Below are positions 39,313-48,420 of a stretch of DNA of 64,000 nucleotides, one piece after another. The stretch spans positions 19,618-83,617 of the forward strand of contig JAADGF010000097.1 of the NCBI GenBank assembly GCA_013152545.1. Direction: 5' to 3'. The notes under the pieces were generated by a model. The model saw only the letters and a list, made by a program, of their open reading frames with translations, had not been told where the DNA came from and searched no databases. The first letter of the stretch is position 1; each line of letters begins with the position of its first letter. This stretch comes from Gammaproteobacteria bacterium. Lineage in GTDB: Bacteria > Pseudomonadota > Gammaproteobacteria > SZUA-152. The translations under genes and the position numbers were made by a program.

Positions 39313-39439
39313 TTCTAAAGTTATCAGTTGGACGGCATGTTGAGTACTCATCTTTTGAGTGAAGCTGGCAAAACACAAGGTTTTAACTGTTTTAAAGGTT
39401 TTGTGTAAATTAATAAGCGATAAACTGATGACTTTTAGG
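39313..39439. repeat. Family B dispersed repeat
   Basis: The left end CTAAAGTTATCAGTTGGAC (39314-39332) and right end AAACTGATGACTTTTAG (39422-39438) are inverted. The core CATCTTTTGAGTGAA is shared with the copy at 59150-59278, so these two form a subfamily. Confidence 0.75.
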
Positions 39440-39593
39440 TTGTTGATGAGCCCGTTTTTAAGCCAGGTACATCAGTCGGTTTTAGAGTTTCTGTGGTGTC
39501 ATAGGTGCAAAACGTGACCCCATCTTGATGCTGTGGTTGGTGTCTACAATAAATCCAAATTAATTTGCACGAAGTCACTTTTTGCGATGACGG

Positions 39594-39986
39594 TTAGTCT
39601 TGATCAAAATAGGTAATTAGTGACAGAAAAGCACCTTGAGGATCTGCAATAACCGCAAAGCGACCAATGGTGGGAATGTCGCGTGGTTCAACTAAAATAC
39701 TGCCGCCCAATGCCACCGCTTGTTTGCTGCGTTTATCTACATCATCTACCGTGACATAGCTACCCCAGCTTGGCGGCATTTGTTTCTCTTCCGGTGGTGT
39801 GAGCATAATACCAGCGACGGGTTGGTCACCGATTTTCGCCATTGTGTAATCCGTTCCGGCGTCATTCATATCGGCTAGTGTCCATCCAAATAACTCACTG
39901 TAAAAGGCTTTGGCTGCCGTTACGTCGGTCGTCATTAATTCATTCCAACTAAATACACCATGTTGCTTCATGGGATCAATGCTCAC
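39594..39986 (-). CDS. VOC (glyoxalase/bleomycin resistance) family protein
   Basis: A 130-residue vicinal-oxygen-chelate fold protein. It has GVFSWNELMTTDVTAAKAFYSELFGW at the start of the first beta-alpha-beta-beta-beta module and ADPQGAFLSLITYFDQD near the end. The start is a GTG at 39986 with AAGGAG 7 nt upstream. Family members are metalloenzymes of diverse reactions or binding proteins; the specific role is unknown. Confidence 0.85.
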   Translation of the reverse strand: MSIDPMKQHGVFSWNELMTTDVTAAKAFYSELFGWTLADMNDAGTDYTMAKIGDQPVAGIMLTPPEEKQMPPSWGSYVTVDDVDKRSKQAVALGGSILVEPRDIPTIGRFAVIADPQGAFLSLITYFDQD

Positions 39987-40310
39987 TGTCGTTCTCCTTA
40001 GTGATTTGCTAAAGGCTAAAACGGTATGCTAACAAAGCACTACTGACACCATTATGTCAGTAGTGCTGACATAATGGAAAATGATTTTATAAGTTTTGGG
40101 AAAGTCTTCGTCGATGCTGTTGTTCTCTAACAATTATTGAACCTAAATTAATCAGTTGAATCGTCGCGAGAGCGACGTAGAATACTGAAGGTAAAGGACT
40201 TGATCCGGATGGTTATTTGCACTTAACGAGTGTGCAATTAGCTACAGTTGCTGTAAGCTAATTATTAATGATGAATAGTGGATAGCAAAAAGTCTGGCAA
40301 ATTTTTAGTT
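39987..40310. other. Spacer with half of a family B repeat
   Basis: No gene. The segment TACTGACACCATTATGTCAG at 40043-40062, overlapping the palindromic TACTGACATAATGG that follows, makes a short dyad. The family B half copy is at 40141-40176. Confidence 0.4.
40141..40203. repeat. Family B repeat, left half
   Basis: ACCTAAATTAATCAGTTGAA (40141-40160) then TC and the hairpin GTCGC-GAGA-GCGAC (40163-40176). The same hairpin with its GNRA-type GAGA loop is found in the copy at 41831. GAAGGTAAA (40188-40196) is also shared. No right end was found. Confidence 0.7.
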
Positions 40311-41312
40311 CTATTCGGTGACAAAGTTGGTTTCACATTGACGGACTCTGTTTCGTCCTTGTTTCTTGGCTCTGTAAAGTTCTTTGTCTGCCAGTTCTAA
40401 TAATGTTTTGGTATCCATGCGTTCTTCTGACTGGATAGTCGCAACGCCAATGCTGAGGGTGACAAATTTAGAAATGGGTGAAGAATCGTGTGGAATATTC
40501 AGTTCGCGAACGATTTGCAGTAAATTATTTGCAACGCATAATGCCCGTTTTGAATTAGTGCCTGGCAGAATAACCGCAAATTCTTCGCCACCAAAACGAG
40601 CTACAAGATCCGATGCTCGTTTGAATCCTTGCGCTAACGCAGAGGCTACCTGTTTCAAGCAATTATCCCCTGCAACATGACCATAGGAATCGTTATAGTT
40701 TTTGAAATAATCCACATCACATAAAACCAACGAAAGAGGGTCTTTGGTGCGTCGGGTGCGTCGGAGTTCCATTTCAATCACTTCATTGAAGTGACGACGG
40801 TTATAAACGCCAGTTAAGCTGTCATTGCGTGCTAATTTTTCTAATTTTGCGTTGGCGTTGTTTAACTTGGCAGTGCGCTCGGCCACCAAGTATTCCAGAT
40901 TTTTCTGATGCCGTTCTATTTCTTTTTCAGCCTCCCTTCTTTTGGTAATGTCGATGCCTGTGGCAATAACAAAAGCAATGTCGCCTGTTTCATCCACAAT
41001 TGCAGTATTCGACCAATCAATGAGCCGACGACCACTGCTCTTGGTAAACCAGTAGTTGATATGAGTGTTAGGGAAATCACCGGAAGTCAGTCGATTAAAC
41101 ACTTGTTTAATGCGTTGTTTTTCCGAGGGCAGGGCAAATAGGTCCCACGGATATTTGTTTTTAACTTCTTCAAAGGTATAACCAGTTATTGATTCGGATG
41201 CTTTGTTAAATAAGACGATATGCCCTTCTTTGTCCATAACCAGGACAACGGCGCCAATTATATCAAGTATATGGTTGGATAAGTTGGCTTTTTGTAAAAG
41301 TTCTTCTTTCAT
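40311..41312 (-). CDS. PAS-GGDEF diguanylate cyclase
   Basis: A signalling enzyme that makes cyclic di-GMP from two GTP. An N-terminal PAS domain (about residues 10-125, with GHIVLFNKASESITGYTFEEV and NTAIVDETGDIAFVIATGIDIT) is joined by a coiled-coil linker to a GGDEF domain. The active site is RFGGEEF. The sequence RASD lies exactly five residues before it, which is the RxxD inhibitory site that binds product, so feedback inhibition is expected. No membrane helix is present. The ATG at 41312 is given as start; a TTG at 41324 adds four residues. Confidence 0.92.
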   Translation of the reverse strand: MKEELLQKANLSNHILDIIGAVVLVMDKEGHIVLFNKASESITGYTFEEVKNKYPWDLFALPSEKQRIKQVFNRLTSGDFPNTHINYWFTKSSGRRLIDWSNTAIVDETGDIAFVIATGIDITKRREAEKEIERHQKNLEYLVAERTAKLNNANAKLEKLARNDSLTGVYNRRHFNEVIEMELRRTRRTKDPLSLVLCDVDYFKNYNDSYGHVAGDNCLKQVASALAQGFKRASDLVARFGGEEFAVILPGTNSKRALCVANNLLQIVRELNIPHDSSPISKFVTLSIGVATIQSEERMDTKTLLELADKELYRAKKQGRNRVRQCETNFVTE

Positions 41313-41433
41313 TCCTTGATTCAATCTCCATTAATTTTTTGGTAACTACTCAGCTTACCTTCGAGTTGTGCTTGAAAATGCGCAAGCTGCGTTGTTTCAT
41401 TACGAATGAGTGACTTTTAGTAGCAGTGCTAAT

Positions 41434-41490
41434 GCATAACCCTAAATTAATTATTTAGGGTTATGCTGCAATGTCGACAAATGCAGCATA
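41434..41490 (-). promoter_or_regulatory. Two mutually exclusive hairpins in the diguanylate cyclase leader
   Basis: GCATAACCCTAAAT (41434-41447) pairs with ATTTAGGGTTATGC (41453-41466). TATGCTGCA (41462-41470) pairs with TGCAGCATA (41482-41490). They share TATGC (41462-41466), so only one can form fully at a time. The pair lies about 125-180 nt before the cyclase start. Confidence 0.4.
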
Positions 41491-41830
41491 TTTATACAAT
41501 CGTAAATCAGTGTTACGGCATTGTCGCCGAGTGTTATGAGTTGGTAACGGCATCTCATTACCCAGCAAGTTGCAATAGTACTACAAGTAGCCATAATATT
41601 GTCGTGGAATTATGGTATAAGCTATTAATGTCTGTGTTTTAACCAATTGAGTTGACGTTTTGTTGCGTGTAGTATTGCGGCTGTGTTTTTGGACGTTATC
41701 AGGTGTTTTGATCTGGACTGGTTAGATATAGAGTAACGTTTGTTTTAAGTTGATTTATATGTAATGTTAGGTTTTTTCTCCGCGAGCCGATAAATTATAA
41801 ATAATTCTGGAATCGAGGCCGATTTTGTTA

Positions 41831-42007
41831 AACCTAACACATCAGTTGAATCGTCGCGAGAGCGACTAGGACGCTGAAGGTAAAAGGCTTATTGGGATTT
41901 TTTGGACGACAGCATATCACCCCTACGGTGAGTTCAGAAAATCTCAATAAGTCTTTTAGATTCTGTGCTATCGGCGTTCGCAGTAGATTCAACTGATTAA
42001 TTTAGAT
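41831..42007. repeat. Family B dispersed repeat, full length
   Basis: The left end AACCTAACACATCAGTTGAA (41831-41850) and right end GATTCAACTGATTAATTTAG (41986-42005) are inverted repeats. The GTCGC-GAGA-GCGAC hairpin follows the left end. The interior also pairs: AAGGCTTATTGGGATTTT faces AAAATCTCAATAAGTCTT. The whole can fold as one long hairpin. It ends 15 bp before the -35 box of the metal-efflux promoter. Confidence 0.85.
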
Positions 42008-42021
42008 TAAATATACGGGGC

Positions 42022-42051
42022 TTGACAGTACGACAACGGTCCACTTAGAAT
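42022..42051 (+). promoter_or_regulatory. Promoter of the metal efflux cluster
   Basis: TTGACA (42022-42027), an 18-bp spacer and TAGAAT (42046-42051) are close to the sigma-70 consensus. Transcription would begin near 42058, at the ATG at 42060. Confidence 0.6.
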
Positions 42052-42059
42052 CAGCACTA

Positions 42060-42380
42060 ATGAAAAGAATATTGATTTACATGATATTGCTAGCTAATCT
42101 TTGTTCTGGCGTGGCTTTTGCCTGGAATACCCATTCCGAGGCGATGCTGGGTTATGACTCGGCAGTGGTTGATCTATCGGTAGGTGAGAGTCATGATCAT
42201 CACCCGGATAGCGATCTACACCACGGAGACCACTGTTGTCACGGTGCGGCCCATTTGGTGGGACTCATTTTTAATCAAACTGCATCGTTAATAGCCAGTG
42301 ATCGCCATGATTTATCTGTGTTAGCTCAATCCCCAAGCCTTCTTTATATTGCCCCATTGTTAAGACCTCCCATCGTCTGA
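42060..42380 (+). CDS. His-rich secreted CzcI-like protein
   Basis: A 106-residue small periplasmic protein. A signal peptide (about residues 1-21, ending GVAFA) is followed by a metal-binding-looking stretch with HDHHPDSDLHHGDHCCHG. It precedes czcCBA by 86 bp on the same strand. Proteins of this type (CzcI) accompany czc operons and are thought to modulate metal sensing. No ribosome site is visible and the promoter seems to start transcription at or near the ATG, so the mRNA may be leaderless; a downstream ATG at 42081 is the alternative. Confidence 0.65.
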   Translation: MKRILIYMILLANLCSGVAFAWNTHSEAMLGYDSAVVDLSVGESHDHHPDSDLHHGDHCCHGAAHLVGLIFNQTASLIASDRHDLSVLAQSPSLLYIAPLLRPPIV

Positions 42381-42466
42381 ATTCTTCCACTGTTTTTCTG
42401 TGTGTATCGCGTCAGCATTTGAGTGCGCGGTACGTTTGTTTTTATTGCAGGTGAAGGATTTAGTAA

Positions 42467-43801
42467 ATGTGTTTAAAAAAATACTTGTTGGCGAGCGCGC
42501 TCGCCAGTCTGATGTTGCCCGTGTGGGCAGTAACCACCCCTGATACACAGCCCCGCATCGCTACGGGCCTCTCTGTTGCAGGACTTTCCGTTACAGGGTC
42601 AGTGTCTGCCGATTCGCAGGTACAAATACAGCTCCAGACATTTATTGAGAGGATTTGGATGGAGAGTCCTGCTGTGCAAGGAGCACAAGCGGCTGTTGAT
42701 GCTGCCCGGTCACGCCGCGAGGGTGCTGGGCGTCCCCTTTATAATCCGTCGCTCGAACTGGAGGCGGAACGCACGGACATTAATACCACCACGATTGGTT
42801 TAACGCAGACCTTTGATTGGGCCGATAAACGTAGGGCTCGTACCGATATTGCCTCGTTGGAAATACAAGCGGCGTTGGCTGCCCATGAGGCGACCAAGCA
42901 ACGCACGGCGGTTGAGGCGTTGAATGTTTTGGCTCGATACTTGACTGCACGGGAGATGCGTGAATTGGCAGTGCGTCGTAGCCAGTTGATGAAACGTTTT
43001 GCCGATACCGTTCAGCAACGCTACAGCGCTGGTGATATGCGCGCGTTGGATGCCTCATTGGCGCGGGTTGTTTATAGTGAGGCGCTGATGCAACAGGCCA
43101 CCAGTGAGGGGGCGTTGGCGGAAATCGAAGCGGCTTTGCGGGCGGTTAGTGGCTTTGATCTGACGAGTTGGCCGCAATTGCCTCAGGCATTAGTGCCGTC
43201 ACCTGAAAAACCTGATGCAGCGCTACTCGTTGAGACACTTCCTGAACTTATGGTGTTGAGAACTCATGTGGATGTGGCCAGAGCCCATGTTAGGTTGGCC
43301 AAACGAGAGGGCCGTTCTGATCCGACTATTGGAGTGCGTGGTGGTCGTGAAGGCTCAGAAAGTCTGGTAGGGCTGAGTTTCGAAATTCCACTTTTTATTC
43401 GTAATAACTTCAATGCAGAAATTCAGGCGGCCTCTTATGCGGTTGTTCAGCAAGAGCAGGCGTACCGGGAGGCCTACCGGCGTGCCAGTGCCCGCTTCGA
43501 TGGTGCTTGGGGTCGCTTTCAAAACATGACCCATGCCTGGCATGTTTGGGTCGCCACTGGTCAGCAAGCCCATATTGAACAGGTGGAATTGTTACAGCAA
43601 TTATGGCAAGCCGGTGAGCTGACTGCGACAGATTATTTGATTCAGGCTAAACAGAATGTGGATACCCAAGTGGCTGCGACGGCCTTGGTGGGTGAAGTCT
43701 GGCAGGCGGCGATTACCTGGCTGGATGCTTCTGGTCAGGTTGGACGCTGGGTAGGCATCACGCCTGATGCACCTGCACAAACACAGAATTCTGGAGAATA
43801 G
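42467..43801 (+). CDS. czcC: Heavy-metal efflux outer-membrane factor (CzcC-like)
   Basis: A 444-residue TolC-family outer-membrane channel. A signal peptide (about residues 1-21) is followed by two repeated helical/beta halves. It shows SPAVQGAQAAVDAARSRREGAGRPLYNPSLELEAERTD and the second-half VDVARAHVRLAKREGRSDPTIGVRGGREG, which resemble CzcC/CusC proteins. It forms the exit duct of the CzcCBA pump. GAAGGA precedes the start. CzcB follows after 3 bp. Confidence 0.85.
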   Translation: MCLKKYLLASALASLMLPVWAVTTPDTQPRIATGLSVAGLSVTGSVSADSQVQIQLQTFIERIWMESPAVQGAQAAVDAARSRREGAGRPLYNPSLELEAERTDINTTTIGLTQTFDWADKRRARTDIASLEIQAALAAHEATKQRTAVEALNVLARYLTAREMRELAVRRSQLMKRFADTVQQRYSAGDMRALDASLARVVYSEALMQQATSEGALAEIEAALRAVSGFDLTSWPQLPQALVPSPEKPDAALLVETLPELMVLRTHVDVARAHVRLAKREGRSDPTIGVRGGREGSESLVGLSFEIPLFIRNNFNAEIQAASYAVVQQEQAYREAYRRASARFDGAWGRFQNMTHAWHVWVATGQQAHIEQVELLQQLWQAGELTATDYLIQAKQNVDTQVAATALVGEVWQAAITWLDASGQVGRWVGITPDAPAQTQNSGE

Positions 43802-43804
43802 AGC

Positions 43805-45085
43805 ATGAAAAACAGATTGGTTTTAGTGATGGTATTGAGTCTGGTGAGTCCTTGTGCCGTTTTTGCGGAAAAAGGGCATGAGGGACATGACGATAACGGT
43901 CTTGATGATTTTTCTGGCATAGAGATGGGTGACAGTGATGTGCATGAACGCACTAATAGTCAAGGTCAGAGTGACCACAATCATGGTGAGGAAGGTCACG
44001 GGCACGAAAAAGAAGATCATGCTGACGAGGGTGCTGACGATGGCCATGGACATGGTCACGGCGAGGCAGCGAGCGATGCCGAATTGAGTGATGCTCAGCG
44101 CCGTATGGCGGGCATTGAGACCCTGGTTGTTAAACGTCAAGCGCTGGGAGACGCCATTACCGCTCCCGGCGAAGCAACGCTTAATGCCTATCACACTACT
44201 AAGATCACTCCGCGTACACCTGCCCAGGTGATGAAACGTCATGCGCGCCTTGGTGATCGTGTTAAAAAGGGGCAGCCTTTGGTAACGCTTTCAAGCTTGG
44301 AGATGGCTGAAGCCCAAGGTGTATTGATGGAGGCGAATGTGGAATTGCGTCGGGTAAAAAAACTTGGCCGTAAAGTGGTCTCCGAAAAGCGATTTGTCGC
44401 TGCCCAGATCGCTTATCAGCAAGCTTATGCCAAAGTCAGTGCCTACGGTATGACTAAGCAACAGATCGAATCTTTAATGAAAACAGGTGATGCCACACGT
44501 GCTACGGGTGAGTTTCGTTTACTCTCGTTCCAGGACGGCACTGTTATCAGTGATGATTTTGTGGTGGGTGAACGGATTGAGCCCGGTCATGTATTGATGG
44601 AAATCAGTGATGAGTCGGTACTCTGGGTTGAGGCCCGCCTGACACCGGAAGATGCTGCTCGCATCGCGTTGGGGTCACTTGCGCGTGTACAGGTGGGCGA
44701 GCATTGGCTCAGTGGCAAGGTGACTCAGGCTCGTCATGCGATGGATAAGGTGACGCGTACACTGGCCGTGCACATAGAAGTCGCTAATCCGGATGATAAA
44801 CTTCATCCTGGCCAATTTGTGACAGCGGTGATTGAAGGCAAAGAAAAGCTGCAAGGTATCATTGTGCCGTTGGCCGCTGTGCTTCGCAGTTCTGATGGGG
44901 ATTGGCAGGTATTGATTGAAGTTGCCCCCGGCCGTTTTGAGCCAAAAGAGGTTGAAGTATTGCGCACTGTGGGGGATCGGATGCTCATCGATGGAATTGC
45001 CGAAGGCACGACCATTGTCAGCAAAGGTGCTTTTTTTGTTCAGTCAGAAATCGCCAAGAGCGGTTTTTCTGTGCACAACCACTAA
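43805..45085 (+). CDS. czcB: Heavy-metal efflux periplasmic adaptor (CzcB-like)
   Basis: A 426-residue membrane fusion protein. A signal peptide is followed by a His/Asp/Glu-rich region (about residues 23-95, with HNHGEEGHGHEKEDH) likely to bind metal. The lipoyl, alpha-hairpin and beta-barrel parts then follow (KRHARLGDRVKKGQPLVTLSS, ISDDFVVGERIEPGHVLMEI, PGQFVTAVIEG). It links the inner-membrane pump to CzcC. The His-rich part is more typical of zinc/cobalt/cadmium than of copper pumps. Confidence 0.88.
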   Translation: MKNRLVLVMVLSLVSPCAVFAEKGHEGHDDNGLDDFSGIEMGDSDVHERTNSQGQSDHNHGEEGHGHEKEDHADEGADDGHGHGHGEAASDAELSDAQRRMAGIETLVVKRQALGDAITAPGEATLNAYHTTKITPRTPAQVMKRHARLGDRVKKGQPLVTLSSLEMAEAQGVLMEANVELRRVKKLGRKVVSEKRFVAAQIAYQQAYAKVSAYGMTKQQIESLMKTGDATRATGEFRLLSFQDGTVISDDFVVGERIEPGHVLMEISDESVLWVEARLTPEDAARIALGSLARVQVGEHWLSGKVTQARHAMDKVTRTLAVHIEVANPDDKLHPGQFVTAVIEGKEKLQGIIVPLAAVLRSSDGDWQVLIEVAPGRFEPKEVEVLRTVGDRMLIDGIAEGTTIVSKGAFFVQSEIAKSGFSVHNH

Positions 45086-45096
45086 GGGGTGCCATT

Positions 45097-48000
45097 ATGT
45101 TAAATAAAGTAATCGACTTGGGTGTCGAGAACCGCCTGTTGGTGGTGTTAGCCCTGCTCGTTACCATTGTTGGTGGCGCATTGGTTTTACCTAAGCTTAA
45201 TCTTGATGCTTTTCCTGACGTGACCAATGTTCAGGTGCAGATTAACACCGAAGCTCAGGGCCTCGCGGCGGAAGAGGTGGAGCAGCTTATCACCTTTCCC
45301 ATTGAGGCAGTTATGTATGCTCTGCCGGATGTGGAAGAGGTGCGTTCCATCTCCAAAACTGGCTTATCAGTAATTACCGTGGTTTTCAAAGAAGGCACCG
45401 ATATTTATTTTGCTCGCCAGTTGGTGTTTGAGCGACTGCAAGCGGCGAAGGAGCAGATTCCCGATGGTATCGGTACTCCAGGCATGGGACCGAACACGTC
45501 GGGTCTGGGGCAGGTGTTTCAATATATTTTGTTGGCTGAAGAAGGTTCGAAGTACGATGCGATTGCTCTGCGTAGCCTCAATGACTGGGTGGTAAAATTG
45601 TTGTTGATGCCAGTGCCCGGTGTTACCGAGGTACTCTCTTTCGGTGGTGAAGTGCGTCAGTATCAGGTGCAACTCGCGCCTCAACGTTTGCTGGCATACG
45701 GTTTGTCCAGTGATAACGTGGCCGCAGCCATCGAAGCCAACAACCGTAACGCAGGTGGTTGGTATTTAGATCGTGGTGAAGAGCAGTTGGTGATTCGTGG
45801 CGTGGGCTGGGTGCGCAGCGGCGAGGAGGGGTTACGCGACATCGGTAATATTCCGCTCATGGATGTAGATGGTGTGCCAGTGCGGGTGAGGGATGTTGCT
45901 GAGGTTGATTTTGGCCCCGAAATCCGCCAGGGTGCGGTGACCATGACTCGTCGACACGCCAACGGTACCCCGGATGTATTGGGTGAGGTAGTGGCAGGTG
46001 TTGTGCTCAAGCGCATGGGGGCTAATACCAAGGCGACCATTGACAGCATCAAGGCTCGCATTCCTGCAATTCAGATGGCGTTGCCTGATGGGGTGACCAT
46101 TGAAGCGGTCTATGATCAATCAGATTTGGTGGATAAAGCGGTAAGCACAGTGAGTAAAGCGCTAATAGAGGCTTTTGTTCTGATTGTTATTATCTTAATG
46201 TTGTTCCTGCTCAATTTGCGTGCTACTTTTTTGGTCTTGATATCAGTGCCAATTTCTATCTTGTTAGCGCTGATGGTGATGGCGCAGTGGGGTGTTTCCG
46301 CTAACCTTATGTCATTAGGTGGTCTTACTATCGCTATTGGTATGATGGTGGATGGTTCGGTAGTGATGATGGAGCATATCTTCAGTCATCTGACGAAGCC
46401 GGATGAACAGCACCGGCAGCGGGTCAAGGAGGAGATTGCGGTTGGCTCACCTACCCCTTTTGATGCTGCCCATGACTCTCATGGCATCGCCTTGCGTATT
46501 CAGGAAGCGGCCCGCGAAGTGGGTCGGCCCGTGTTCTATGCTGTGATGATTATCATTATCGTGTTTGCGCCGCTGTTCAGTCTTGAAGGTGTTGAGGGTA
46601 AACTGTTCCAGCCCATGGCGATCTCCATCGTCTTGGCGATGATGGCGTCGTTGCTTGTCGCGTTAGTGGTGGTGCCCGCGTTGGCTACCTATATGTTTAA
46701 AACCGGCGTTAAAGAAAGAGAGAGTTTCATTATGAAGCCGCTGGATAAACTTTATCGCAAGGCTTTGGGCGGAGCCCTGAAAATGCGAACCGTGGTGGTC
46801 GGTGTTGCGCTGGCATTGTTTGTTGGTTCACTGGCGTTGGTGCCGTTATTAGGCACCGAGTTTGTGCCGGAACTGGAGGAAGGTACGCTTAATGTTCGTA
46901 TCACCCTGGCGCCATCGTCAAGTCTTGATACCTCACTGAAAGTAGCGCAGAAGTTGGAAGAACAGTTGATGACCTTTCCTGAGGTACTCTATGTCTCCAG
47001 CAGAATTGGTCGTGCTGAGATTGGTGGTGATCCGGAGCCGGTTTCTAACGTTGAGATTTACATCGGTATGAAGCCTGTTTCTGAGTGGACCTCCGCGCCA
47101 GATCGCAAAGCGCTGCAAGCCTTGATGGAAGATAAAATGTCGATTCATCCTGGTTTGCTGTTCTCTTTTTCCCAACCGATCGCAACGCGTGTGGATGAAT
47201 TACTGTCGGGTGTAAAAGCGCAGTTGGCTATCAAGCTTTTTGGTGCCGATCTTGACCAGTTGGCCAAAACCGGTAAAGAGATTGAAGCCCTGGTGCGCAA
47301 GGTTGATGGCACCCGTGGTGTTGAGATGGAGCAGATTGGCGGTGAAGCACAGCTGGCTGTGCGTCCGGATCGCGACGCTTTAGCGCGTTATGGTATTCCG
47401 GTGGCTCAGGTGATGGACTTGGTCTCCGATGCGATCGGTGGCCGTGAAGCGGGGCAGGTGATCAAAGGTAATGAGCGTTACGACATCTACGTGCGTCTGG
47501 CTGAAACACATCGTAACAGTGTCGAAGTGATTCGTAGCTTAATCCTGCAAGCTTCTAACGGTGCTTGGGTAAAGCTGGGGGATGTCGCTCAGGTTGCAAT
47601 CGAATCCGGCCCGCCACAGATTCGCCGGGATGATGTGCAGCGTCGGGTGGTGATACAGTCCAATGTCGAAGGGCGGGACATGGGTGGTCTGGTGGCCGAG
47701 TTACAACAACGTATCGACAGCGAAATTAACTTGCCTGCGGGCTATACTGTCGTTTTTGGCGGGCAGTTCGAAAATCAGCAACGTGCTCAGGCAAAGTTGA
47801 TGATTGTCGTGCCGTTGTCACTGGGGTTGATTTTTCTGCTGCTCTATTTCGCCTTTCACTCGGTTGGCCAGGCAGCGCTTATCATGCTCAACGTACCACT
47901 GGCGCTTATCGGTGGCATCGCCGCATTATTTGTTTCAGGCCAGTATCTGTCTGTGCCCGGTTCGATTGGTTTTATTGCGCTATTTGGCGTGGCGGTACTC

Positions 48001-48303
48001 AATGGTGTCGTGATGGTTAATGCCATCAATCAGCGCTTGACGGGCGGCTGTGATCAACAGACAGCGATCTTCGAAGGGGCTTTGTCACGTTTGCGGCCAG
48101 TACTGATGACCGCTTCCATTGCTGCTCTAGGGTTGACCCCGATGCTTTTGGCCACAGGTGTCGGCTCGGAAGTGCAACGGCCCCTGGCGACAGTGGTGGT
48201 GGGCGGTCTGGCTTCATCCACGTTGCTAACGTTGTTCGTGCTACCTGTGTTGTATGGGGCATTTTCCAGAGTGAAATTGCGTGAGTTAACATCGAGAACA
48301 TAG
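45097..48303 (+). CDS. czcA: Heavy-metal RND efflux pump (CzcA family)
   Basis: A 1068-residue proton-driven metal exporter of the HME-RND family with 12 membrane helices and two large periplasmic loops. It begins with NRLLVVLALLVTIVGG and PDVTNVQVQINTEAQGLAAEEVEQLITFPIE, typical of CzcA. The fourth helix reads GGLTIAIGMMVDGSVVMMEH. The acidic Asp and Glu are kept, but the first Asp of the DFG motif found in classical zinc/cobalt CzcA is replaced (AIG), so the metal range (divalent zinc/cobalt/cadmium or other) cannot be fixed by sequence alone. Confidence 0.92.
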   Translation: MLNKVIDLGVENRLLVVLALLVTIVGGALVLPKLNLDAFPDVTNVQVQINTEAQGLAAEEVEQLITFPIEAVMYALPDVEEVRSISKTGLSVITVVFKEGTDIYFARQLVFERLQAAKEQIPDGIGTPGMGPNTSGLGQVFQYILLAEEGSKYDAIALRSLNDWVVKLLLMPVPGVTEVLSFGGEVRQYQVQLAPQRLLAYGLSSDNVAAAIEANNRNAGGWYLDRGEEQLVIRGVGWVRSGEEGLRDIGNIPLMDVDGVPVRVRDVAEVDFGPEIRQGAVTMTRRHANGTPDVLGEVVAGVVLKRMGANTKATIDSIKARIPAIQMALPDGVTIEAVYDQSDLVDKAVSTVSKALIEAFVLIVIILMLFLLNLRATFLVLISVPISILLALMVMAQWGVSANLMSLGGLTIAIGMMVDGSVVMMEHIFSHLTKPDEQHRQRVKEEIAVGSPTPFDAAHDSHGIALRIQEAAREVGRPVFYAVMIIIIVFAPLFSLEGVEGKLFQPMAISIVLAMMASLLVALVVVPALATYMFKTGVKERESFIMKPLDKLYRKALGGALKMRTVVVGVALALFVGSLALVPLLGTEFVPELEEGTLNVRITLAPSSSLDTSLKVAQKLEEQLMTFPEVLYVSSRIGRAEIGGDPEPVSNVEIYIGMKPVSEWTSAPDRKALQALMEDKMSIHPGLLFSFSQPIATRVDELLSGVKAQLAIKLFGADLDQLAKTGKEIEALVRKVDGTRGVEMEQIGGEAQLAVRPDRDALARYGIPVAQVMDLVSDAIGGREAGQVIKGNERYDIYVRLAETHRNSVEVIRSLILQASNGAWVKLGDVAQVAIESGPPQIRRDDVQRRVVIQSNVEGRDMGGLVAELQQRIDSEINLPAGYTVVFGGQFENQQRAQAKLMIVVPLSLGLIFLLLYFAFHSVGQAALIMLNVPLALIGGIAALFVSGQYLSVPGSIGFIALFGVAVLNGVVMVNAINQRLTGGCDQQTAIFEGALSRLRPVLMTASIAALGLTPMLLATGVGSEVQRPLATVVVGGLASSTLLTLFVLPVLYGAFSRVKLRELTSRT

Positions 48304-48337
48304 AGGGTAATCGCAACAGAAGACGTCGCTTCTAGTC

Positions 48338-48372
48338 AAACAACGGTGATGTTGGCAGCATTACCGTTGTTT
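48338..48372. promoter_or_regulatory. Hairpin between czcA and czcD
   Basis: AAACAACGGTGATG (48338-48351) pairs with CATTACCGTTGTTT (48359-48372) with one mismatch and a 7-nt loop. No T-run follows. It may reduce read-through from czcA into czcD. Confidence 0.4.
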
Positions 48373-48420
48373 GGGTAGGAGTCGTCGTTTGTTGCGACCC
48401 ACGAATAGAGAGTTTGCTTT

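Larger units (their letters stand above)
39172..39593. other. Spacer with a terminator-like hairpin and a family B repeat
   Basis: No gene. Contains the hairpin at 39257-39294 and the family B element at 39313-39439. Confidence 0.5.
41325..42059. other. Spacer between diguanylate cyclase and metal efflux cluster
   Basis: 735 bp divergent spacer with no gene. It contains two overlapping hairpins (41434-41490) in the diguanylate cyclase leader, a full family B element (41831-42007), and the czcI-like promoter (42022-42051). Confidence 0.5.

Noticed and set aside
43823..44242. 139-codon open frame on the minus strand
   Set aside because: Opposite the His-rich part of czcB.
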